A stretch of 64,000 bases of DNA, taken from Bacteroidales bacterium (GTDB taxonomy: Bacteria; Bacteroidota; Bacteroidia; Bacteroidales; Muribaculaceae). The notes under the pieces were generated by a model that worked only from the letters and a program-made list of their open reading frames with translations, had not been told where the DNA came from and did no database searches. The stretch is taken from the NCBI GenBank assembly GCA_020860515.1, contig JAJBUG010000026.1:1-64000 (forward strand). Reading direction: 5' to 3'. The position numbers and the translations under genes were made by a program. Numbering within the stretch: position 1 is the stretch's first letter; every line of letters begins with the position of its first letter. Of the stretch, positions 1 through 8,741 are shown in pieces.

Positions 1-66
1 CACTAATTCACTAATTCACTAATTCACTAATTCACTAATTCACTAATTCACTAATCCACTAATTCA
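1..66. repeat. 8-bp tandem repeat (CACTAATT)
   Basis: About eight head-to-tail copies of CACTAATT with one T-to-C change, starting at the window edge and possibly continuing outside it. The array runs into the 3' end of argF' on the minus strand and supplies its stop codon (51-53) and last codons. Related 8-bp CACTAAAY arrays lie near 8.7 kb and 35.3 kb. Confidence 0.9.
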
Positions 67-1010
67 CTTAAAATTCTTTTGATTACCGTTTGGGCCGAGA
101 TTTCGCGGTTGGCAGCCTCGGGAATTACGATGCTTCGAGGGCTTTCAATTACTTCGTCGGTTACAATCATGTTGCGGCGCACAGGCAGGCAATGCATAAA
201 GTAAGCATTGTCGGTGAGGGCCATTTTGCGGCTATCTACTGTCCAGGCTCGGTCGGTGTTGATCACTTGGCCGTAATTAGGATCGGCATAAGCCGACCAG
301 TTCTTGGCGTAGATGAAGTCGGCGCCTTCGAAAGCCTTGTCTTGGTCGTATTCCACCTTGGCATTGCCCACAAACTGAGGGTCAAGCTCGTAACCATGAG
401 GATGAGTTATCACAAAGTCATAGTCGGTCTGATTCATCCACTCGGCGAATGAATTAGGTACAGCTTGTGGCAGAGCTTTGGGGTGGGGAGCCCACGAGAG
501 CACCACCTTGGGGCGCTCTTTAGTCTTGTATTCCTCAATGGTGATGAGATCGGCGAAGCTCTGCAGCGGATGGCGCGTTGCGGCCTCCATGCTGAATACT
601 GGCTTGCCTGAATATTTTATAAATTGGTTCAGGACAGTCTCTTCGTAATCGTATTTCTTATCCTTTAGACCAGCAAATGAGCGCACTCCAATCATATCGC
701 AGTAACACCCCATCACGGGAATGGCCTCGAGCAGATGCTCGCTCTTGTCGCCATCCATGATTACTCCGCGCTCGGTCTCCAGCTTCCAGGCTCCTTGGTT
801 TACATCCAGCACAATCACATTCATGCCAAGATTCATAGCCGCCTTTTGGGTGCTGAGGCGGGTGCGCAGACTGTTGTTGAAGAATATCATCAGCAAGGTC
901 TTGTTGCGGCCAAGGTCGCTGAAAGCATAGCGGTCACTCTTGATTTGCAAAGCCTCCTTGATGGCCTGGTCGAGGGGGCCGATATCGTGGACGTTAGTGA
1001 AATGTCTCAT
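51..1010 (-). CDS. argF': N-acetyl/N-succinylornithine carbamoyltransferase (ArgF')
   Basis: This enzyme transfers carbamoyl from carbamoyl phosphate to an N-acylated ornithine, the Bacteroidota variant of cytosolic arginine synthesis. The 319-residue length fits the family. The carbamoyl-phosphate loop is SLRTR (47-51); HPLQ and HCLPVRR follow further on. A proline in the EAIPVM segment (P98) sits where the Bacteroides enzyme is known to carry a proline favouring N-succinylornithine over N-acetylornithine, so a succinyl route is likely but inferred. It is the last gene of the arginine operon, 47 bp after argD. Its final codons (LVD-stop) are formed by the 8-bp repeat at the window edge. Confidence 0.93.
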   Translation of the reverse strand: MRHFTNVHDIGPLDQAIKEALQIKSDRYAFSDLGRNKTLLMIFFNNSLRTRLSTQKAAMNLGMNVIVLDVNQGAWKLETERGVIMDGDKSEHLLEAIPVMGCYCDMIGVRSFAGLKDKKYDYEETVLNQFIKYSGKPVFSMEAATRHPLQSFADLITIEEYKTKERPKVVLSWAPHPKALPQAVPNSFAEWMNQTDYDFVITHPHGYELDPQFVGNAKVEYDQDKAFEGADFIYAKNWSAYADPNYGQVINTDRAWTVDSRKMALTDNAYFMHCLPVRRNMIVTDEVIESPRSIVIPEAANREISAQTVIKRILSELVD

Positions 1011-1057
1011 ATTAGTTGGATTTTATGCCCGATGCTTACGCAGTCGGGCCAATGGCT

Positions 1058-2179
1058 TTATAGGATTTCTTTAAGAGCAGCTACGGCTTTGTCGGCTTGC
1101 TCTTTGGTAAGGGTGAGGGCTGGAAGGAGGCGCACTGTGTGTTCGCCAGCTCCGCCGGTGAAGATATGGCGATCAAAAAGGAGATGCTTGCGCAGGTCGC
1201 TGGCGCTTCCCTCAATTTCCATGCCAATCATGAGTCCGCGTCCGCGCACTTCCTTCAAGGCAGGAATCTTTTTCAGCTCATCTATGAGGTATTCGCCCAC
1301 TTTTGCGGCATTATCTACCAGGTGTTCGCCTTCGATTACGTCGAGCACTGCCAAGGCAGCAGCGCAGGCCAAACGATTGCCTCCGAATGTGGTGCCTAAC
1401 ATGCCCTTCTTTGCCTCGAGCATAGGTGATATCAGCACTGCGCCCATTGGAAAACCATTGGCAATGCCCTTGGCGCAGGTGATAATGTCGGGCTTGATGC
1501 CTGTGTATTGGTGAGCAAAGAATCGTCCGCTGCGGCCATATCCGCTTTGGATTTCATCCAAGATAAGCATTGTGCCAGTGTCGGTGCATGCTTGGCGCAG
1601 CTCACGTATAAATTCATCGTCAGGCACATGTATGCCGCTTACTCCTTGGATGCCTTCGATTATTACTGCGGCATATTCTTTTGTGGCCAATGCTTTGCGC
1701 ACAGCTTCAATATCACCAAGGGGCACAAAAGTGACCTTCTCGGTGCGATTAAAGGGAGCTTGGATCTTGGGATTGTCGGTGGCTGCTACCGCTCCCGAGG
1801 TGCGCCCATGAAAAGCCTTGCCAAATGCAAGAATCTTCTCACGGCCAGTCTGGAACGAAGCCAATTTTATGGCATTCTCGTTGGCCTCGGCTCCGCTGTT
1901 GCACAGAAACAGGTTGTAGTCATCGTATCCTGAAGCTTTGCCCAGACGGTAGGCCAGCTCTTTTTGCAAAGAGTTTTGCACCGAATTTGAGTAGAATCCA
2001 AGTTTGGCCAACTGCTCGCCCACTTTCTCCACATAGTGCGGATGGCAATGGCCTATGCTGATTACAGCATGGCCGCCATAGAGGTCGAGGTATTCTGTGC
2101 CGTCGGCAGTATATACATAATTGCCTTTGCCACTTACAGGCTCTATATTATATAATGAGTAAACGTCGAAAAGTTCCAT
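1058..2179 (-). CDS. argD: Acetylornithine (acylornithine) aminotransferase
   Basis: Class III pyridoxal-phosphate aminotransferase that converts N-acylglutamate semialdehyde to N-acylornithine with glutamate as amino donor. The 373 residues contain the phosphate-binding CNSGAEANE segment (93-101), the DEIQSGYGRSG motif with D208, and the Schiff-base lysine K237 in CAKGIANGFPMG. It sits 3 bp after argC and 47 bp before argF', so co-translation with argC is likely. If the pathway uses succinylated intermediates, as the ArgF' signature suggests, this would act on N-succinyl substrates. No defects seen. Confidence 0.95.
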   Translation of the reverse strand: MELFDVYSLYNIEPVSGKGNYVYTADGTEYLDLYGGHAVISIGHCHPHYVEKVGEQLAKLGFYSNSVQNSLQKELAYRLGKASGYDDYNLFLCNSGAEANENAIKLASFQTGREKILAFGKAFHGRTSGAVAATDNPKIQAPFNRTEKVTFVPLGDIEAVRKALATKEYAAVIIEGIQGVSGIHVPDDEFIRELRQACTDTGTMLILDEIQSGYGRSGRFFAHQYTGIKPDIITCAKGIANGFPMGAVLISPMLEAKKGMLGTTFGGNRLACAAALAVLDVIEGEHLVDNAAKVGEYLIDELKKIPALKEVRGRGLMIGMEIEGSASDLRKHLLFDRHIFTGGAGEHTVRLLPALTLTKEQADKAVAALKEIL

Positions 2180-2182
2180 TTT

Positions 2183-3157
2183 TCAGAAGGCTGAGGGTTT
2201 GAGTTTGAGGCCAGTGGTCTGAGGCAAGCCGAACATCAGATTGAAATTCTGCACGGCTTGTCCCGAAGCGCCCTTGAGCAGATTGTCGATAGCGCAGGTA
2301 ATAAGTAACTTTCGTCCGTGCTTTTCAAGTCCGATGATGGCCTTGTTGGTGTTTACGGCTTGCTTCAGGTCGATTGCCCCGGGAGCTACGTGAGTAAATG
2401 CAGCATCACGGTAGTAATCTTCGTAGAGCTTTCGTGCATCTTCGAGAGTCATGTCGGTGTCGATATGGCTGATTGCGAAGATGCCACGCGGGAAATCGCC
2501 GCGCACCGGCACGAAGTTGAGCTCGTCAACAGGTCCTCCCTGCAGCTTTTCCAATGTGGCGCGGATTTCTTTCAGATGTTGGTGTTCAAATGCTTTGTAA
2601 ACCGAGAGATTGTCGTTGCGCCAGCTGAAATGTGTGGTGGCTGCAGGCTTAACTCCTGCGCCGGTGCTGCCAGTTACGGCAGTGATTTGCACTGGCGTGG
2701 CCAACATTCCCGCATTGGCTAATGGGAGAAGCGACAACTGCAGGGCAGTGGCAAAGCAGCCTGGATTGGCCACTTTCTGAGCGCCTTCGATTCTCTGTTG
2801 CCAAGCTTCGGGCAAGCCATACACATATCCCTCGCTCTCATCGCGGAAGTCTTGGGCCAGGTCAATTATGCGCAGTCCATCTGGCTGCTTGTTCTCTTGC
2901 CAAAATTCGCGGCTCTTGCCATGGGCTGAGCAGAGAAACACCGCATCGACGGCGGCTAAGTCGTAATTCTCGCTGAAAGCCAGGTCGGTGTCGCCAATCA
3001 GGCCTTCGTGCACGCTGGCAATGGGTGCGCCAGCATTGCTGGTGCTGTGCACCCAGGCTATCTCTGCATTAGGGTGGTTGATGAGCAGGCGTAGCAGCTC
3101 GCCGGCTGTATAGCCAGCACCGCCGATGATGCCTACTCGTATCTTCTTTTCACTCAT
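2183..3157 (-). CDS. argC: N-acetyl-gamma-glutamyl-phosphate reductase
   Basis: NADPH-dependent reductase converting N-acylglutamyl phosphate to the semialdehyde. The 324 residues start with a Rossmann nucleotide loop (GGAGYTAGELLRLL, from residue 12) and carry the catalytic cysteine C134 in NPGCFAT. The start codon overlaps the last 4 bp of argG (ATGA-type overlap), which indicates translational coupling. No acylglutamate kinase (argB) gene is in this window, so that step must be encoded elsewhere. Confidence 0.95.
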   Translation of the reverse strand: MSEKKIRVGIIGGAGYTAGELLRLLINHPNAEIAWVHSTSNAGAPIASVHEGLIGDTDLAFSENYDLAAVDAVFLCSAHGKSREFWQENKQPDGLRIIDLAQDFRDESEGYVYGLPEAWQQRIEGAQKVANPGCFATALQLSLLPLANAGMLATPVQITAVTGSTGAGVKPAATTHFSWRNDNLSVYKAFEHQHLKEIRATLEKLQGGPVDELNFVPVRGDFPRGIFAISHIDTDMTLEDARKLYEDYYRDAAFTHVAPGAIDLKQAVNTNKAIIGLEKHGRKLLITCAIDNLLKGASGQAVQNFNLMFGLPQTTGLKLKPSAF

Positions 3158-4374
3158 TCTGCAAGACCGTTTTTTACCTGATTGTTGTGGTAAATTTTCA
3201 TTTGGTTGCCGAGAATCTTAGTGAAGCCCTTCACATCGTCGGCAGTCCAAGCCTTGTTGACCTCGCCATATTCGCCGAAGTCGGTCTTCATGAGGTCGAA
3301 AGGCGAGCTGACGCCTACCAAGGTGAAAGAGTAAGGGCGCAGCAGCACCTCAACTTCGCCAGTGACATTGCGCTGGCTCTCGCGAAGGTAAGCCTCCATG
3401 TCGCGCATTACAGGCTCGAGATACTGTGCTTCGTGGAGGAACATTCCGTACCATGTGCCGATTTGGTCCTTCCAATAGAGCTGCCACTTGGTCAGTGTGT
3501 GCTTCTCCAGCATCTTGTGCGCATTTATAATTAGGATAGGGGCTGCGGCCTCAAAGCCTACGCGGCCCTTGATTCCGATGATAGTGTCGCCGATATGCAT
3601 GTCACGCCCGATTCCGTACTTTGAGCCGATTTCTTCGATGGCGCGGATGGCAGCAATCGGGTCGTCGTAGCGCTTGCCGTTGACGGTCTTCACTTCGCCC
3701 TTTTCAAAGCCTATCTTCAGGCTTTGGGGTTCAGTCTCGGTGATTTGTGATGGGTAGGCCTCCTCGGGAAGGGTCTGCTCGCTATGCAGGGTTTCCTTGC
3801 CACCGATGCTGGTGCCCCATAGGCCCTTGTTGATGCTGTACTCCATCTTCTTGAAGTCGGCATGGAATCCATGCTTCTTCAGATAGTCTATTTCATACTC
3901 GCGCGTTAAGGTCATGTCGCGGGTAGGGGTGATAATTTCAATGTCGGGAGCCAAGATCTGGAAAGTCAGGTCAAAGCGCACTTGGTCGTTGCCAGCGCCG
4001 GTGCTGCCATGGGCTATGGCATCAGCGCCAATGGCCTTGGCATATTCGATAGTGGCTATGGCTTGGAAAATGCGTTCGCTCGACACGCTGATCGGGTAAG
4101 TGCCATTGCGCAGCACATTGCCAGCAATCATGTAGCGAATGCTCTTGTCGTAATAATCCTTGGTGATGTCGAGGGCTTTATGGCTCTTTGCACCGAGAGC
4201 GTAGGCGCGTTCTTCTACTGCCTTTAGGTCTTCGGGGGTGAATCCGCCAGTGTTGGCAATTGCGGTGTGCACCTCATAGCCGAGGTCTTCGCTGAGGTAT
4301 TTTACTGTGAATGATGTGTCGAGGCCGCCGCTGTAAGCCAGCACCACTTTCTTCTTCTTATCTGAATCTGCCAT
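3154..4374 (-). CDS. argG: Argininosuccinate synthase
   Basis: ATP-dependent condensation of citrulline and aspartate. The 406-residue protein has the N-type ATP pyrophosphatase loop AYSGGLDTS (13-21) and full family length. It is the second gene of the arginine operon. A pyrimidine-rich repeat lies about 30-60 bp upstream of its start codon on the coding strand, nearly identical to one in front of araA. It overlaps argC by 4 bp. Its early position suggests that argG to argF' are expressed from the promoter upstream of the GNAT gene. Confidence 0.96.
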   Translation of the reverse strand: MADSDKKKKVVLAYSGGLDTSFTVKYLSEDLGYEVHTAIANTGGFTPEDLKAVEERAYALGAKSHKALDITKDYYDKSIRYMIAGNVLRNGTYPISVSSERIFQAIATIEYAKAIGADAIAHGSTGAGNDQVRFDLTFQILAPDIEIITPTRDMTLTREYEIDYLKKHGFHADFKKMEYSINKGLWGTSIGGKETLHSEQTLPEEAYPSQITETEPQSLKIGFEKGEVKTVNGKRYDDPIAAIRAIEEIGSKYGIGRDMHIGDTIIGIKGRVGFEAAAPILIINAHKMLEKHTLTKWQLYWKDQIGTWYGMFLHEAQYLEPVMRDMEAYLRESQRNVTGEVEVLLRPYSFTLVGVSSPFDLMKTDFGEYGEVNKAWTADDVKGFTKILGNQMKIYHNNQVKNGLAE

Positions 4375-4406
4375 ATCAGTAATTTTTTTATAGGTAATGT
4401 TTTAAA

Positions 4407-4432
4407 AGGATAAAAGGATGAAAGGATGAAAG
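4407..4432. repeat. Polypurine/polypyrimidine short repeat before argG
   Basis: Imperfect repeats of GGATRAAA. On the coding strand of the arginine operon they read TCCTTTYATCC and lie about 30-60 bp before the argG start. The same motif in the same orientation relative to translation precedes araA (9450-9486). Confidence 0.75.
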
Positions 4433-4475
4433 TGGGATTCCTATCTCTCTTCCTATTTAAATCGTGTCTCTTGTC

Positions 4476-5096
4476 CTATTTAAGATGAAAAATCTTATTG
4501 AGCCCGTTGCGCAGGAAGAGCAGATAGGGGTTGTGCTGCTCCTTCTTGTGCCGCTCGGCTGTGGCTGGGTCGTAGAGCATTCCAGTGCACAGGCAGCGCT
4601 TGCGGTCGTTGCGTTGCAACACATCGTAGTTGACGCATCCTTCGCAGCCAGCCCAGAACTCTTCATCGTCGGTAAGCTCTGAGAAGGTCACTGGGATATA
4701 GCCCAGCTTGGTGTTGAGCTTCATCACCGGCAGCGATGTGGTGATGCTGAAGATCTTGGCGTAGGGGAAACGTGTGCGGGCAAGCTCGAAAGTCTTAGCC
4801 TTGATGCGGTGAGCCAAGCCTGATCGTCGGTATTCTGGATCCACAATTAGGCCAGAAGTGGCCACGTAATCACCATGGCTCCAGCACTCGATATAGCTGA
4901 AGCCAACCAGTTTGTCTCCGTCGAGGGCCACCACCGCCTTTCCACCGTTGATCTTAGCCGAGATATACTCGGGTGTGCGGCGGGCAATGCCAGTGCCTCT
5001 TTGGAGAGCTGACTCGTAGATGAGGTCGCAGATGCGTTGGGCATGCACCGCGTGCTTTGGCTCGGCGTACTCTACAGTCACTTGATTTGCTTCCAT
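4476..5096 (-). CDS. GNAT-family N-acyltransferase of the arginine operon
   Basis: A 206-residue GNAT acyltransferase and the first gene of the arginine operon. The acetyl-CoA fold is seen in the VDPEYRRSGLAHRIK segment (about residues 87-101), the Q/RxxGxG/A-type CoA loop. A C-terminal extension carries several cysteines (AGCEGCVNYDVL, RCLCTGML) that could bind metal, which is inference. In Bacteroidota, genes of this type at this position are the usual candidates for the first pathway step, acylation of glutamate, in place of classical argA or argJ. The exact donor (acetyl- or succinyl-CoA) cannot be told from sequence. Confidence 0.8.
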   Translation of the reverse strand: MEANQVTVEYAEPKHAVHAQRICDLIYESALQRGTGIARRTPEYISAKINGGKAVVALDGDKLVGFSYIECWSHGDYVATSGLIVDPEYRRSGLAHRIKAKTFELARTRFPYAKIFSITTSLPVMKLNTKLGYIPVTFSELTDDEEFWAGCEGCVNYDVLQRNDRKRCLCTGMLYDPATAERHKKEQHNPYLLFLRNGLNKIFHLK

Positions 5097-5534
5097 TATA
5101 AATTGTACCTTTGTTTAACGTATATATAATAAATATCCCGATGGGAAATATATAAAATTCTCGCAAAACCTTACTTCCTGCGCCAAAAATAGGCAGCAGG
5201 TGTGATTGAACTGCAAAGTTAGTAAAAATTTTCCGATTAGTCCGTCAAAATGTAAATAAATATTAAGAAAAAGTTTCAAAATGGTGCACTTAGGTACAAA
5301 CGGACAAAAAATCAGCGCGAAAAGGCAAGGCTCATAAGCCAGAAATTACTAATTTTGCATAAACCATAATAAAATCAGCCGCTTAGGAGTGCGGTGTAAC
5401 ATTGGTGTGGACAAAAGTTTTGGAAATTATACAATTTTACACTAAATTTCTTCGATTTTTACACCGTTTGAATTGATTTATTTAATATCTTTGCAATCAG
5501 AAAATATTTTACTTTAAATTTATACCTTCAGCTC
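5097..5534. promoter_or_regulatory. Divergent control region, arginine and arabinose operons
   Basis: 438 bp without an ORF. A minus-strand -7 element (TAACTTTG on that strand, 5212-5219) could drive the arginine operon. A plus-strand -7 element TATCTTTG (5486-5493) could drive the arabinose operon. Between them lie GTGTAA (near 5393) and TTTACAC copies (near 5440 and 5458) that look like operator half-sites. No riboswitch fold was recognised. The -7 calls follow the known Bacteroidota consensus; the operators are inference. Confidence 0.5.
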
Positions 5535-6677
5535 ATGAAATTTACAATGCCTTCGCTTCTTGCACTGGCTTTGGCACTTTCCACAGTTTCGTGCCACGAC
5601 GCAGCCCAGAAGCAATTGACAAAGTCGGGCCTCGACCCAGAGAAATTCGTAGCAGAGATCAACGGCAAGCCTACCGCCCTCTACACCCTAACCAACGACA
5701 ACGGCATGGAGGTGTGCATCACCAACTTCGGCGGACGTATCGTATCGATTATGGCTCCCGACAAAGAGGGGAAGTTCGTAGATGTAGTGCTCGGCTTTGA
5801 CAGCATCAGCGATTACCAAAACATTCCCAGCGACTTCGGCGCTGCCATCGGTCGCTATGCCAACCGCATCAACCAGGGTCGCCTCGTGCTTGACGGCGAC
5901 AGCATCCAGCTCCCGCAGAACAATTTCGGCCATTGCCTCCACGGCGGCCCCACTGGCTGGCAGTACCAGGTGTACGACGTAAAGAGCCACGATGACAACA
6001 GCCTTACGCTGGTGATGAACTCGCCCGACGGCGACAATAATTTCCCTGGCAATGTAACCGCCGAAGTCACCTATACTCTCACTCCTGACAATGCCATCGA
6101 CATCAAATACAGCGCCACTACCGACAAGACTACGGTGATCAACATGACCAACCATAGCTACTTCAATCTCAATGGCGACCCCAATATGCCTATCACCAAC
6201 TGCATCCTGCAGTGCAATGCCAGCAATTACACTCCCGTGGATTCGACCTATATGACCACTGGCGAAATTGCTACCGTGAAGGAAACTCCCTTCGACTTCA
6301 CACAGGCCAAGGCTATCGGCGAGGATATCGAAATACAGGACGAGCAGCTCAAGAACGGCAATGGCTACGACCACAACTGGGTGCTCGACACCAACGGCGA
6401 CGACACAAAGGTGGCAGCTGTGCTCAGCTCGCCTGTCACTGGCATCACTCTTACCGTATATACCGACGAGCCCGGCATCCAAATCTACACTGGCAACTTC
6501 CTGGATGGCACAGTGCAGGGCAAGGGAGGCAACATCTACGAGAAGCGCACTGGCGTATGCCTTGAGACACAGCATTATCCCGACAGCCCCAACAAGCCTG
6601 AATGGCCCAGCGTGGTGCTTCGCCCAGGGGAAACTTATCATAGCCACTGCGTGTTCCAGTTCGGCGTTGAAAAATAA
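5535..6677 (+). CDS. galM: Aldose 1-epimerase (mutarotase), exported
   Basis: Interconverts alpha and beta anomers of an aldose, here probably L-arabinose given the operon. The 380 residues start with a signal peptide ending near LSTVSCHD, so the protein is probably a periplasmic or outer-membrane lipoprotein; the lipobox is not perfect. Family landmarks are GHCLHGGPTGW, the catalytic-histidine motif NMTNHSYFNL and the catalytic-glutamate motif GVCLETQHYPDS, all intact. It is the first gene of the arabinose operon, 52 bp before the symporter. An exported mutarotase beside a sugar symporter suggests anomer conversion before uptake. Confidence 0.92.
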   Translation: MKFTMPSLLALALALSTVSCHDAAQKQLTKSGLDPEKFVAEINGKPTALYTLTNDNGMEVCITNFGGRIVSIMAPDKEGKFVDVVLGFDSISDYQNIPSDFGAAIGRYANRINQGRLVLDGDSIQLPQNNFGHCLHGGPTGWQYQVYDVKSHDDNSLTLVMNSPDGDNNFPGNVTAEVTYTLTPDNAIDIKYSATTDKTTVINMTNHSYFNLNGDPNMPITNCILQCNASNYTPVDSTYMTTGEIATVKETPFDFTQAKAIGEDIEIQDEQLKNGNGYDHNWVLDTNGDDTKVAAVLSSPVTGITLTVYTDEPGIQIYTGNFLDGTVQGKGGNIYEKRTGVCLETQHYPDSPNKPEWPSVVLRPGETYHSHCVFQFGVEK

Positions 6678-6729
6678 GCATCATCAATCACATTTTATTA
6701 ATATTTCATAATAAACCAACACTAACACA

Positions 6730-8454
6730 ATGAATTGGTATTCGACAGAATTCATCTGGCTTGACTGGGTTGTGCTCGCGCTTGGCATAATCGCTGTTAT
6801 ATGGATAGTATGGTGGGCGATTGTCAAAGACAAAAAAGCCCAGCAAGGCGAAAGCTCATCGGCCTATCTCTTTGGCAAGGGTGAAGCATGGTATGTAATT
6901 GGTATGGCGATTTTCGCCGCCAATATTGGCTCAGAGCACCTTGTAGGCTTGGCCGGCACTGGTGCAAAGAGCGGTGTGGGAATGGCTCACTGGGAAATGC
7001 AGGGCTGGATGATCCTTATCCTCGGCTGGCTCTTCGTTCCCTTCTATCAGCTGCTTATCACTAAGATGGGCAAGATTATTACTATGCCCGACTTCCTGAA
7101 GTTCCGCTACACCAAGGCCACTGGCTCTTGGCTCAGCATCATTACCCTGGTAGCTTATGTGCTGACCAAGGTCAGCGTGACTGCTCTTACTGGCGGTGTA
7201 TTCTTCAAGTATCTGTGGGGTCTCAACTTCTGGGTTGGCGCCATCGGCCTGATTCTTATCACTTGCGTATTCACTGTATTCGGCGGCATGAAGGGCGTGA
7301 TGAAGCTTTCGACCATCCAGACACCTATTCTTATTATAGGTTCATTCTGGGTCCTGTTTGCTGGCTTGGCTTTGCTTGGCAATGGCAACATCGTAGAGGG
7401 CTGGCACGCAATGATGGATTATTGCTCCAAGCTCAACAATGGCTATGGCACCACTCACATGTTCCACTGGGAGGAGGGCGATAGCATGTATCATGAATAT
7501 CCCGGCTTTGTAGTGTTCATCGGCGCCAGCATCATCGGTTTTTGGTATTGGTGTACCGACCAGCACATCGTGCAACGTGTGCTTGGCCAGATGCCTGAGG
7601 AAGAGGCTCACGAGGTAATGAAGCGTGCTCGTCGCGGTACCATCGCTGCTGGTTTCTTCAAGATCCTCCCCTGCTTCATGTTCCTTATCCCTGGTATGAT
7701 TTGCGCCGCTCTCGATGCCAATGGCACACTCAAGCTCGATGATACCGACTCGGCTTTCGCCCTGATGGTAAAGACCGTGCTCCCCGCTGGTGTAAAGGGC
7801 GTGGTAACAATCGGCTTCGTTTGCGCGCTTGTAGCGTCGCTGGCTGCTTTCTTCAACAGCTGCGCCACCCTCTTCACCGAGGACTTCTACAAGCCCATCA
7901 AGAAAGGCAAGACCGAGAAGCATTATGTAAGCGTTGGCCGTATCGCTACCGTTGTAGTCGTAATCCTTGGCTTCGCTTGGCTGCCCATCATGATGAGCCT
8001 TGGCTCGCTCTACGATTACCTCCAGGGCATCCAGTCGCTGCTTGCTCCTACGATGGTGGTTGTATTCGCAATGGGTATCTTCAGCAAGAAGGTTACACCC
8101 AAGGCCGGTGAATGGACCATGATTGTCGGCTTTGTAATCGGTATGCTTCGTCTGCTAACCAATGTAATCACCGACACTGGCAAGACACCAATGGATGGCT
8201 GGTTCTGGCATATAACCGAATGGTTCTGGCAGAGCAACTGGCTGGTATTCGAGTGCTGGCTGCTGGTATTCCTGGCTGCATTCATCGTGATTGTGAGCTG
8301 CTTCACTGCTCCTCCCACAGCCGAACAGGTGTCGGCTATCACCTTCACCAAGGAATTCAAGGAGAGCATCAAGAAGAGCTGGGGCGTATTCGATATCATC
8401 GGTTCGCTGATTGTAATCGGTCTCTGCTTCCTCTTTTACCTCTACTTCTGGTAA
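6730..8454 (+). CDS. Sodium:solute symporter (SSS family), likely L-arabinose importer
   Basis: A 574-residue polytopic inner-membrane protein of the SSS/SGLT family with about 14 hydrophobic segments. The NIGSEHLVGLAGTGA motif after the second helix and the FNSCATLFTEDFYKP motif are typical of sugar-type members. It lies between the mutarotase and araD in the arabinose operon, so arabinose is the expected substrate by context; the sequence alone only says sodium-coupled sugar-like transport. A strong hairpin follows 10 bp after the stop codon. Confidence 0.9.
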   Translation: MNWYSTEFIWLDWVVLALGIIAVIWIVWWAIVKDKKAQQGESSSAYLFGKGEAWYVIGMAIFAANIGSEHLVGLAGTGAKSGVGMAHWEMQGWMILILGWLFVPFYQLLITKMGKIITMPDFLKFRYTKATGSWLSIITLVAYVLTKVSVTALTGGVFFKYLWGLNFWVGAIGLILITCVFTVFGGMKGVMKLSTIQTPILIIGSFWVLFAGLALLGNGNIVEGWHAMMDYCSKLNNGYGTTHMFHWEEGDSMYHEYPGFVVFIGASIIGFWYWCTDQHIVQRVLGQMPEEEAHEVMKRARRGTIAAGFFKILPCFMFLIPGMICAALDANGTLKLDDTDSAFALMVKTVLPAGVKGVVTIGFVCALVASLAAFFNSCATLFTEDFYKPIKKGKTEKHYVSVGRIATVVVVILGFAWLPIMMSLGSLYDYLQGIQSLLAPTMVVVFAMGIFSKKVTPKAGEWTMIVGFVIGMLRLLTNVITDTGKTPMDGWFWHITEWFWQSNWLVFECWLLVFLAAFIVIVSCFTAPPTAEQVSAITFTKEFKESIKKSWGVFDIIGSLIVIGLCFLFYLYFW

Positions 8455-8463
8455 AACTCCGTC

Positions 8464-8484
8464 ACAGGGGCTCAGCCCCTGTGC
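8464..8484 (+). terminator. Hairpin after the symporter gene
   Basis: CACAGGGGCT and AGCCCCTGTG form a perfect 10-bp stem with a one-base loop. The tail is only weakly T-rich. It could be a partial terminator or a processing and stability stem that lowers expression of araDAB relative to uptake genes. Confidence 0.65.
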
Positions 8485-8520
8485 GCTTGATTTAGAAATC
8501 ACACCTATATTAAAAAGTAT

Positions 8521-8619
8521 TGCCGAGTGCGGGGGTATATGGCAGAGGGAAAGGTTGGTGACCTTAACGCTTCAGTCACCAATTGTAAAAAATGACGCTT
8601 CCATCACCTCGCCTCGGCA
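8521..8619 (+). ncRNA. Structured intercistronic RNA element before araD
   Basis: Two nested perfect inverted repeats lie in the gap between symporter and araD: an outer TGCCGAG (8521-8527) with CTCGGCA (8613-8619), and an inner TTGGTGAC (8555-8562) with GTCACCAA (8575-8582). A duplicated GACGCTTCxxTCACC-like motif covers the 3' half. I do not recognise a known riboswitch. It may be a processing or leader structure; function unknown. Confidence 0.4.
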
Positions 8620-8640
8620 TTTTCTTGTGAAGTAGTGTTT

Positions 8641-8741
8641 TAGTGACTTATTGATTTAGTGCCACCAAACCACCAAATCACTAAGACACCAAACCACCAA
8701 ATCACTAAAACACCAAATAACTAAAACACCAAATAACTAAT
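8641..8741. repeat. Low-complexity ACCAAATCACTAA repeats before araD
   Basis: Degenerate copies of CACCAAATCACTAA and CACCAAATAACTAA run right up to the araD ATG. The array is A/C/T-rich with almost no G, so the mRNA leader should be unstructured. It is related to the arrays at 1-66 and 35260-35350. Confidence 0.85.

Noticed and set aside
5688..6647. Long open frame antisense to galM (319 codons)
   Set aside because: It is a shadow of the strong codon bias of galM; no recognisable domain, and the sense gene has complete motifs.
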